A stretch of DNA of 11,574 nt. It comes from Gammaproteobacteria bacterium (GTDB taxonomy: Bacteria > Pseudomonadota > Gammaproteobacteria > Pseudomonadales > UBA7434). Within the stretch, counting starts at the first letter, position 1. Every line of letters starts with the position of its first letter. The position numbers were made by a program, and so were the translations under genes. The DNA is taken from the NCBI GenBank assembly GCA_024280785.1, contig JAJRPK010000468.1, positions 1-11,574 on the forward strand, written 5' to 3'. Shown one piece after another: positions 7,501 to 11,574 of the stretch. Below the pieces are notes generated by a model. The model did no database searches and was not told the origin of the DNA. It saw only the letters and a program-made list of their open reading frames with translations.

Positions 7501-9923
7501 TTTACCGGAACGTCTTCGGGATTGCTTGCGATTTGACTGCGCACAGAACCGCGAACATACCGTGCCGGGATGTTCGACGCCCGTAACAGCGCAATTAATA
7601 GCGAGGATTGATCAGTAGCGCTGCCGCTGCCTGACTTCAATGTGCCTTCTGCCCCTTTCAACGCGCCGTAGTACGGTTCGAATTCGATTTCGTTGGCCAC
7701 GTATTCGAGCAATCTAGCCGGTGCGTATTCCAGCGATTCGGCTAAATCTTGTATTTCCTGAGTGATCGTAACGTCCTGTCCGTCATCGGCCAAATCAGCC
7801 GCGGAATAACTGCAGGTTAATGCTTCCGCCGGTGTAGAAGGTGCCCCAGCCAGCAATAAAACATTGCCGTTAAAAGCGTACATGCCCTTGGCACGCTCGG
7901 CATAATCAGCCGCCAGATAAGCAGGAATGGATTGACTGGGCTCAAGGTCAATCGCTACGCCGGTATCACCTAAATGCGTCCATGTGGGCACCGCGCGATC
8001 GGGCAGGTGATGAGGGTTGTAGCTACTCAAGCGTTTACGCAAACTCAGAAACGCGTCGAGCACTTCATCCCCATCGAGACTTTGAAGTGAATCCACTTCA
8101 CTGAACAACGCCTGCATCGACGCCTCTTTTGTTGCCATTTGCTCGCTGGTTAAGGTCAGGGGCGACGCCGCATTTTGCCGGTAGCGCGAACGAACCCCCT
8201 TTAATTCTTCGTTAAGACGCTGGTTAAGCGCAGCGATTGCCGTCCTGTGTGCCTTGGCAAACATTTTTCGTGCATCGTCGGAGTGATACTCTGCTAACGC
8301 CAGTGATAAGTGATCAACATGCCCCTCGATAGAGCGCACGGTTTCATCGCGATTTTCCGGTTTGCCAATAAACGCATCTGTAATCTGTTGGGCTGTTTGC
8401 GCAGGCATATGTGTTTGAGCATTCACAGGCGCAACCAAAATCGGTACCACTGAAAATAGCAAACACACAATAGCTAGACTTGAAACGTACGGTTTAACCC
8501 GACGATAACGCGCAGAGACAACCAACATCAGCGCCATGATCGATAAAAACCCGAGATTTAACATCGGCACTTGCGCTTCGAAAAATCCATTAATTTCTAG
8601 CGTTATAACCCCTGATTCAGTGCTGCCGTCTGCCAGATTCACCACATACTCTACAGGGAAGGCTCCTTGAACGTCAGGCACGCCGGTCAAAGCGCCCGTT
8701 GGACTATCGAGACTTAAACCCGACGGTAAGGTTCCTGAAAGAATATGGTACGAAACAACGGAACCCGAGGCAGGTGCCGGTAACCAGGCCGTTAATTCTA
8801 CTCCGCCCTGGGCGGCGATCAATACTGTTGCCGTGTGAAGACCGGCTATCGCGTCGCCTATACCATTGAGTAAACTAGAAGCATCGGCCACTAACGGATC
8901 AGTATTGGTAAGCAACTCGACATTATCAGGAATGCCATCGTTATCACCATCAGTTAATACAACAGAAGCCAGTGCATCGACCACCGATGCCGTCGCTATT
9001 AGGTCGTCACCCCAAGAACCGTTTGCACTTTGTTGACCGACTAAAAAATCGATAGCCGAGTCAACCGTTGTCGTTGCACTGACTGCCGCACTGTTTCCGA
9101 CGATTTGTGCCGCTTTGATGGCCGATAACACTAAGGCCGTTTCGTAAGGCTCACCTACGCTCTCAGTATCATCGTCTGACAACCCGCCATCGACTAATTG
9201 TTTTAACAGCAGCCAGTTAATACCCGCTGTGATTTCACTATCTATGCTCCACCCCAATGTGCGGTAGCGGCTTAACGTCAGTACGGTTCGCGCGGTAGGA
9301 ATAACATGGCTCGCTGAAGCAATCACTGTACCCGCGAAATTAGGCGCCACATAGGGCCAGCCTCCATCAGGGTTCATCGGACCACTATTAGCGACAGACG
9401 CCGTTAGATAGCCCAATGTAGAGGCCGCGCCCGGATAAGTTACACCGGATAAAAACCACGCATCAGTCACGATGGGCGTATCGGGAAAGCTCGCGTGATA
9501 ATGAGGATAAGACCCCCATGCCGGACGGGCATAAGATTGACTGGCAAGCAGGCGAGCCAGCTGATCGGTAACGTCATATCCCGCCTGCCCCAGTGCACTG
9601 GCCTGACTGCCTAGAGCCGGCATACTTAAGGGATGAGCGTTCGCCAGCCAAGACAATGAAGCACTAACGCTACTGCCTTGCTTAATCCCAGCTGTATGGA
9701 ACGCCTGTAATACCAGTGATGTCGCTTGAATATCGGTTTTACCCGGCCCATCCCAATAGCCATCCGCATCCTGATTCAAAAACAAATACGCCAATGCCTT
9801 ATCACGCATCGTATTAATGTCAGCAGTACTTGCTGCGTATAGCTTGTGCGGTATAACGACACTAGCCGTAGTAAAGATTAGAAACAACCAAACAAACCAC
9901 GAATTGACAGACGGCTTAACCAT
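1026..9923 (-). CDS. Giant Sec-exported RHS/YD-repeat polymorphic toxin with N-terminal prenyltransferase-fold/Ig module fused through a membrane hairpin
   Basis: The product has 2965 residues. The start ATG at 9923 follows CAGGT (9936-9932) and opens a Sec signal peptide (residues 1-30, cleavage near LYA/AS). Domains in order: (1) about 40-320, prenyltransferase/squalene-cyclase-type alpha-helical repeats, with QDADGYWDG, NPDGGWPY and SANGSWGDD; (2) 325-347, a calcium-type TSP3 loop, DGDNDGIPDN; (3) about 375-445, a putative Ig domain with GTLPSGLSLDSPTGALTG; (4) 452-475, VPMLNLGFLSIMALMLVVSA then RYRR, resembling IPTL/PEP-type sorting tails; (5) 476-502, a second signal-peptide-like segment ending VNA/QT; (6) about 731-880, a transglutaminase-like domain with His845 and Asp873 but Ala769 at the usual Cys position; (7) about 1438-1502, a DUF6531-type RHS entry (GDPVNLVNGNFYHSERDL); (8) about 1600-2740, many YD repeats; (9) the RHS core, YYRARYYDPSHGRFTSRDP to DPRGT at 2784-2788; (10) a 177-residue variable tip. 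No PAAR or VgrG part is present, so export is probably via Sec rather than a type VI spike. The product is a toxin-delivery shell by family knowledge. The target and release mechanism are unknown. Confidence 0.9.
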   Translation of the reverse strand: MVKPSVNSWFVWLFLIFTTASVVIPHKLYAASTADINTMRDKALAYLFLNQDADGYWDGPGKTDIQATSLVLQAFHTAGIKQGSSVSASLSWLANAHPLSMPALGSQASALGQAGYDVTDQLARLLASQSYARPAWGSYPHYHASFPDTPIVTDAWFLSGVTYPGAASTLGYLTASVANSGPMNPDGGWPYVAPNFAGTVIASASHVIPTARTVLTLSRYRTLGWSIDSEITAGINWLLLKQLVDGGLSDDDTESVGEPYETALVLSAIKAAQIVGNSAAVSATTTVDSAIDFLVGQQSANGSWGDDLIATASVVDALASVVLTDGDNDGIPDNVELLTNTDPLVADASSLLNGIGDAIAGLHTATVLIAAQGGVELTAWLPAPASGSVVSYHILSGTLPSGLSLDSPTGALTGVPDVQGAFPVEYVVNLADGSTESGVITLEINGFFEAQVPMLNLGFLSIMALMLVVSARYRRVKPYVSSLAIVCLLFSVVPILVAPVNAQTHMPAQTAQQITDAFIGKPENRDETVRSIEGHVDHLSLALAEYHSDDARKMFAKAHRTAIAALNQRLNEELKGVRSRYRQNAASPLTLTSEQMATKEASMQALFSEVDSLQSLDGDEVLDAFLSLRKRLSSYNPHHLPDRAVPTWTHLGDTGVAIDLEPSQSIPAYLAADYAERAKGMYAFNGNVLLLAGAPSTPAEALTCSYSAADLADDGQDVTITQEIQDLAESLEYAPARLLEYVANEIEFEPYYGALKGAEGTLKSGSGSATDQSSLLIALLRASNIPARYVRGSVRSQIASNPEDVPVNKWLQVKSSVAAAQRLSSGQNPQAASGTAGAEILGFSHVWVEACVPYAHYQGARFDNKGHRWVPLDASFETRRFEAGITTSENFDFDGYLDGFKDKMPNEHFSQQVNSAVTGASHSVSDVGYQSEKQTLELDILPSSLPYAMEEFTDWSNSGSPETAVLPDSHRYFLHVETLNSADVSLGASTSQRMSDIVLNRITLAYDGATAGDQTAIHNWRLNGGTLPDNINLVPVIRIDGNVVDTGTVSVLSQTKTNKVRMWISFEEARAFTVGADNTNPAFIDQGKSACITGVGDQKIINEACFDTISAANYHVLQAYAYQGSERVLNEVAARVVAAVNNESQLADALDETLGDFLYYMALKYMQDISDASKEIGQLTGQTGDSGLHLGLTGSKSQVDKVLDLPFGVLKRGFYVDVPGGRALSRDIVSGELNFDSFVHTGYAASAYESFIWQENARLDAVSTIRGIQFAKEQGFDLLTISSANQATELPKLIAEDNSNFGPEAYQLGFIQYLKDTYLSNGVDDQGFTIKIPDRQIDFEGWKGNILVATRFIVDNDPSQPGNQASASAGFPISGGFAGGYTVSDPTSYLFDSFNDTSYGWVGSSPTSFGSGSISGSLPSISTPPININNAAIGTGLTPFITSAGDPVNLVNGNFYHSERDLVIPYRDLPFVFERFYNGRDAQDGPLGFGWTHSFNHFLRFIDENPDGQESADDMDGITSQVSWVDGTRSEKRLTVSAANSSGVTASSVYTNGDGQYFSFVRETNGSFTVTEKNGLIYRFEANAGDVEGIAKLTQIESRNGNTLTLSYNGNELDKVTDSTGRFIDFTYTSGKISRVEDWTGRAHEYGYINGNLVSYKNPLALANEQAPVVYDYFTAADSPVIDHAIKSITLPKGNGMTFEYYVDGRVFRHTNTAGETFTFQYNDFRRETVVTDARGFSKQYFFNEYGNPVEIIDEEGGIATYEYTDPDDPYLRTKTVNEARLRTEYEYNANGTLVLQRNPSNSTIVYSDFTAFEQPGKIKDANGNYRLLKYDVSGNVSDEIFLKLGIGAATVPSSYIPQQSDLLGWVKHTYDSAGNRTSSTQVRDVPTSEGFKQEWTFDASQLYATQIERCGDKNGDGVIDGTNDPCDIAALTHDSLGRLTAGVNGRFEPVDYRYDELNRLVRGTDAIGNIRDYGFDDNGNADYQGLSMQKQIGQGFINRSLDPLTGGMAEKLELIDSSSSHFDESDRQRIALDAAGNATYFSYDPMGNIETVTNPDNYNIRFVYDGLGRVVSAFDEEGREAKRDIDPIGRMRSLTDPNGNAETFSYYDAANDGRLEKQCETAATSSSIARCTTFIYDDNGNVTVLTDNAGNLTQSDYDALNRPVRIVEPVYTDPVHGSVRPVTRYTYTLLGQISQVEAGYTDMLGLVTSDVITPQQSSVYDDWGRKLSDADQLGQIFEYRYDFHGDLIQQIVPTIAISSTNPTVGNDVLSTTTINRSYGVGGVLLTQGSISYDRNVLGQVTKVTGRLSNNGDKHYSNNYSYSYDAAHRLRSAVGGGVSFSYVLSPGGLLERVDVTRGSVKDTINYRYDQTGRLQSISNNDTEHVSYVFDDGGRLKQKVYPGGVSAQYGYFDDNRLKQLLVKGPTSTTLLQQDFTYDTLGRRDGLTENLNGTATNSSYAYDNLSRLTSETLGAQTQSFTYDQFGNRVTHTKFDGSTEFYEHNAAHQLHTVRENNAAGLVKARYQHTPAGELYRGCEGASAPNVTDETLIRGECDLREYKFFQYNTLGQMDLSGHYTNTDGATHTLFDTNTPAPDLEQVNTEYRYDYQGNRMQVSGFNRFSIIDNGSGALIWTDVNKDPHNTQYRYQGEAIYLSYQTGGSTANPEARWMQGGGTDEPLARYGNDSSVTNYHQDGRNSAVLTTNAATGAVVASQQFDAFGNVSQSTGTIAQYGYTGREPSADGLMYYRARYYDPSHGRFTSRDPKGFIDGINMYAYTRNNPVNRIDPRGTVSIGTNNYNSLNTNYFSGGGSSSQTLASTNNNIDIGGMSQTSNSLGFNLPSLPRASGDSFGGFLYNRLIDGGVRDDLNDAFSKVSVASAALSVSALASGNVPAYAALQVTSLISGVGALATGFNETTLAGVGTDAAAARISFTLGVTSTPFGRATLATFESISAVSSYLFLEASKNE
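1043..1047 (-). promoter_or_regulatory. Strong ribosome binding site for the putative immunity gene
   Basis: GGAGG on the minus strand, 9 bases before the ATG at 1033, lies inside the last codons of the RHS gene. It decides the start of the immunity gene and lets ribosomes re-initiate after finishing the RHS protein. Confidence 0.75.
8418..8570 (-). other. Internal membrane hairpin and second signal-peptide-like segment in the RHS protein
   Basis: This covers residues 452-502. The first hydrophobic helix (about 457-470, LGFLSIMALMLVVSA) follows VPML and ends in the basic loop RYRRVK. A second hydrophobic helix (about 481-498, SLAIVCLLFSVVPILVA) leads to a good signal peptidase I site, VNA/QT, after residue 502. 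The arrangement is what results when the C-terminal sorting tail of one exported protein is joined to the signal peptide of another. Predicted topology: both flanking parts periplasmic, with a short basic loop in the cytoplasm. Confidence 0.65.
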
Positions 9924-9931
9924 GACACGTT

Positions 9932-9936
9932 ACCTG
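9932..9936 (-). promoter_or_regulatory. Ribosome binding site of the RHS gene
   Basis: CAGGT on the minus strand sits 8 bases before the ATG at 9923. It supports that start, which also opens a complete signal peptide. Confidence 0.55.
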
Positions 9937-9987
9937 TGATAATGGGATTCAATTAATATGTGGCCGAATAAATGGTCGACACAATAG

Positions 9988-10016
9988 AAAATAAATTCCC
10001 TCTTCAAATCCGTGAA
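9988..10016 (-). promoter_or_regulatory. Weak sigma-70-type promoter candidate for the RHS gene
   Basis: On the minus strand TTCACG (10016-10011), a 17-base gap and TATTTT (9993-9988) loosely match -35 and -10 boxes, which would give a leader of roughly 55-60 bases. Neither box is close to consensus, and AT-rich sequence like this yields such matches by chance. Confidence 0.2.
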
Positions 10017-10057
10017 CGCCTTTTTAGATAAGCATTCTTCTGGTCCAAAAAAACAAT

Positions 10058-10095
10058 CATTCACTAAATTTCTAGGTCTAACCGTTTAGTGAATG
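10058..10095. promoter_or_regulatory. 11-bp perfect inverted repeat, possible operator
   Basis: CATTCACTAAA (10058-10068) and TTTAGTGAATG (10085-10095) are exact inverted copies separated by 16 bases. With no T-run after either arm it does not look like a terminator. Its place about 135 bases upstream of the RHS start suits a dimeric regulator site, but the protein is unknown. Confidence 0.4.
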
Positions 10096-10120
10096 TGACT
10101 TCTTACTCTTAAAAAGTCAC
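10095..10120. repeat. 7-bp inverted repeat abutting the operator-like repeat
   Basis: GTGACTT (10095-10101) pairs with AAGTCAC (10114-10120) across 12 bases and shares its first base with the right arm of the larger repeat. It is followed on the plus strand by AAAAAATAAA. It could be part of the same control region. Confidence 0.3.
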
Positions 10121-10498
10121 AAAAAATAAATATCACTTACGCCTTTTTTAACCCTTGGCTCCTGCGAACTGAAGGCGGAAAGTATTTATAATACTATTTA
10201 TAATATATTACAACACAAATCATTAATGCCGTGAAGATATTTATACCGTTCTGTACCTGTTAGGCTGACCTGGGAAAGTGACCCTTCATTATTTAAATTT
10301 CAAGGGTTAGTGGCTTATTAGAATAATCATGCGCACGGTTGAAAACATTTATCGAGAAGACAATTTATCGAGGGCACTCGCTTTTATTTTGATTAAAAAT
10401 CATTAGTTGAAAAGATCCATTGTAAGTGTTTCTGCTATTTTGATGAGAAGCTAAATTCCGACACTAAATCCAGCGCAAATTTGTCCACAATATACTGT

Positions 10499-11032
10499 CT
10501 AAACCAACTCACTAATCCAGCTAATAATGGCATCGACTACCTTGTCCGGCGACAAACCATCACTGTTAATCACGCAATCCGCATAGCTTGAGTAAGCCTC
10601 CGTTCGCTCTGAGTATAATGATTGAAAACTTTGTTTGGGGTCACAGGCAATACCCCGGCTATCCCAGTTATCGATTCGATCAACTAAAGTCTCAATCGAT
10701 GCCTCTAAATAGACTAAGTAAGCCGATTGCTGTAGGTGAGCCAATGCTTTTTGACTATGAATAACACTACCACCAGTCGCGATAACCGCATGCTCATAGG
10801 TCTGTGCAACAATAACTTGTTCCTCTAGCAGACGAAGTTTCTGGTACCCCGATTTGTCGATAACGTCCTGCAAAGAACATTGCGCCTCCCGCTCGATGAG
10901 TTGATCGGTATCAATAAACACGCGATCTAACGTCAACGCTAAACGCTTAGCTATCGTGCTTTTACCCACGCCGGGCATGCCAATAAGTGCAAGGCTGTTT
11001 TTATGGCCAAACAAAAGGTCGGAGCTTTGCAT
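10499..11032 (-). CDS. Shikimate-kinase-family protein
   Basis: The product has 177 residues, the usual length for shikimate kinase, which phosphorylates the 3-hydroxyl of shikimate with ATP in the cytoplasm on the way to chorismate. Visible motifs: Walker A GMPGVGKST (18-26); FIDTDQLIE with the Mg/shikimate acidic pair (Asp41, Asp43); LRLLEE with Arg67 where the family has FRxxE; ATGGSV (85-90) in place of the usual GGG; an Arg126 in SRGI at the expected lid; and YSERTEAY with Arg143 for substrate binding. The residues that define the family are therefore present, with mild departures in the GGG and FR motifs. Upstream is an acyl-CoA dehydrogenase, and downstream the RHS locus after 575 bases. 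No aroB follows, unlike the common gammaproteobacterial aroK-aroB pair, so this may be a second, stand-alone kinase or a relative with another substrate. The ribosome binding site is weak (GGAA about 14 bases from the ATG). Confidence 0.8.
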   Translation of the reverse strand: MQSSDLLFGHKNSLALIGMPGVGKSTIAKRLALTLDRVFIDTDQLIEREAQCSLQDVIDKSGYQKLRLLEEQVIVAQTYEHAVIATGGSVIHSQKALAHLQQSAYLVYLEASIETLVDRIDNWDSRGIACDPKQSFQSLYSERTEAYSSYADCVINSDGLSPDKVVDAIISWISELV

Positions 11033-11112
11033 AAAATTAATTAATTCCGCTGAGAAAAATAGCGTTCTGCATCAAATGGCACCTACTTAAGCCAAGCCAA
11101 AAGAACCAACGG

Positions 11113-11574
11113 TCACACGGCGTATTGGCTAGCAATCTCCGCACCTAAGACCGACAATAATTCAGCACTACCACCACAACTGAGTTCGATCTGACGCGCC
11201 CATAAACAATAACGAAATAACGGGTAATCGCGGTCAACACCCATTCCACCGTGCAAATGCTGTGAGGCTTGACTCACTCTGTGGGTGACATCCCCCGCCC
11301 ATATTTTTGCTATTGTCACCGCTTCTGACGCCACTAAGTCTTGATCCAGCCTCGACACCGCCTGCTGAGCAAGCAAGCGCAAACATTCAATGTCGATAAA
11401 GCAGTCTGCAGCCCGGTGTTTAACTGCCTGAAAAGTGGCTATCGCCACGCCGAATTGATTTCGGTCTGTCGTATACGAAGCCGTCATTCGCATCATTTTT
11501 TCACAAAGCCCAGCCGCCATTGTCGAGTAAGCAGCAGAAGTGCTCTCTACCATCCACTGGACTAACGAAATGGC
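11113..11574 (-). CDS. Acyl-CoA dehydrogenase, C-terminal part (cut by window edge)
   Basis: This is the last 153 residues of an FAD-dependent acyl-CoA dehydrogenase. The frame is open to the window edge (AISLVQWMVE precedes the first visible Met), so the start is outside. It corresponds to the C-terminal helical domain: YTTDRNQFGVAIATFQAVKH is the TRxQFG..ixxfQaiqH motif contacting FAD at the dimer interface, ASEAVTIAKIWAGD is the matching helix, and QHLHGGMGVDRDYPLFRY is the conserved HGGxG segment. In many members a catalytic Glu follows (YEGT); here the equivalent is CGGS, so any catalytic base must lie elsewhere, as in members that carry it on an earlier helix. The HGGMGVDRDYPLFRY signature and the missing Glu recall subfamilies used on steroid or other bulky acyl-CoAs; that assignment is tentative. 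The stop lies 80 bases before the kinase start. Confidence 0.85.
   Translation of the reverse strand, partial: AISLVQWMVESTSAAYSTMAAGLCEKMMRMTASYTTDRNQFGVAIATFQAVKHRAADCFIDIECLRLLAQQAVSRLDQDLVASEAVTIAKIWAGDVTHRVSQASQHLHGGMGVDRDYPLFRYCLWARQIELSCGGSAELLSVLGAEIASQYAV

Larger units (their letters stand above)
9924..10498. other. 575-base AT-rich intergenic region upstream of the RHS gene
   Basis: I find no credible coding frame or RNA gene here. It holds the RHS leader and ribosome binding site, a weak promoter candidate (9988-10016), an 11-bp inverted repeat (10058-10095), an adjoining 7-bp hairpin (10095-10120), a tandem 12-base repeat (GTATTTATAATA at 10182-10193 and CTATTTATAATA at 10194-10205) and a 9-base direct repeat TTTATCGAG at 10348-10356 and 10364-10372. 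I see no clear Rho-independent terminator after the shikimate kinase stop at 10499 and no riboswitch core that I recognise. Confidence 0.6.

Noticed and set aside
10318..10345. XerC-like half GTGCGCAT near 10331
   Set aside because: There is no matching XerD half at a 6-8 base distance; a chance half-site.
10386..10500. Rho-independent terminator after the shikimate kinase gene
   Set aside because: Only a 5-bp AT stem (TGATT/AATCA) is present, with no GC stem or clear T-run.

Overview
The window looks like bacterial chromosome, most likely from a gammaproteobacterium of marine or aquatic type. This is an inference from the mix of gene families, Sec-type signal peptides, Shine-Dalgarno spacing and a GC content near 48% in three hand-counted 60-base lines of the large gene. 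No rRNA, tRNA or other lineage marker is present. All convincing genes lie on the minus strand, so the biological order runs from the high-coordinate end to the low one.

Region by region along the minus strand: (1) 11574-11113 is the C-terminal end of an acyl-CoA dehydrogenase, cut by the window edge. (2) 11032-10499 is a complete shikimate-kinase-family protein. (3) 10498-9924 is a 575-base AT-rich gap with an 11-bp inverted repeat, an adjoining smaller hairpin, short direct repeats and a weak promoter candidate for the next gene. (4) 9923-1026 is one 2965-residue gene filling three quarters of the window. It encodes a Sec-exported YD/RHS-repeat protein. It reads as a fusion of a small secreted prenyltransferase-fold/Ig protein ending in a sorting-signal-like membrane segment with a transglutaminase-like/RHS polymorphic-toxin protein that still has its own internal signal peptide. 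(5) 1033-635 overlaps the end of the RHS gene by 8 bases and encodes a 132-residue, about four-helix membrane protein, the likely immunity partner of the RHS tip. (6) 495-614 is a 120-base imperfect palindrome carrying two inverted sequences that resemble Xer/dif recombination sites. (7) 359-1 holds what looks like broken material: the N-terminus of a secreted protein that runs out of frame near position 180, and an open -1 frame with no start codon that leaves the window.

Working model (inference): regions 4 and 5 form a toxin-immunity pair. The RHS shell would carry a hydrophobic, Ala/Ser/Gly-rich C-terminal tip, possibly membrane-active, and the small membrane protein would protect the producer. 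The lower GC of the immunity gene (about 37% in three hand-counted lines), the dif-like palindrome and the fragments behind it fit a variable tip-exchange zone. Regions 1 and 2 are metabolic genes with no visible link to the toxin locus.
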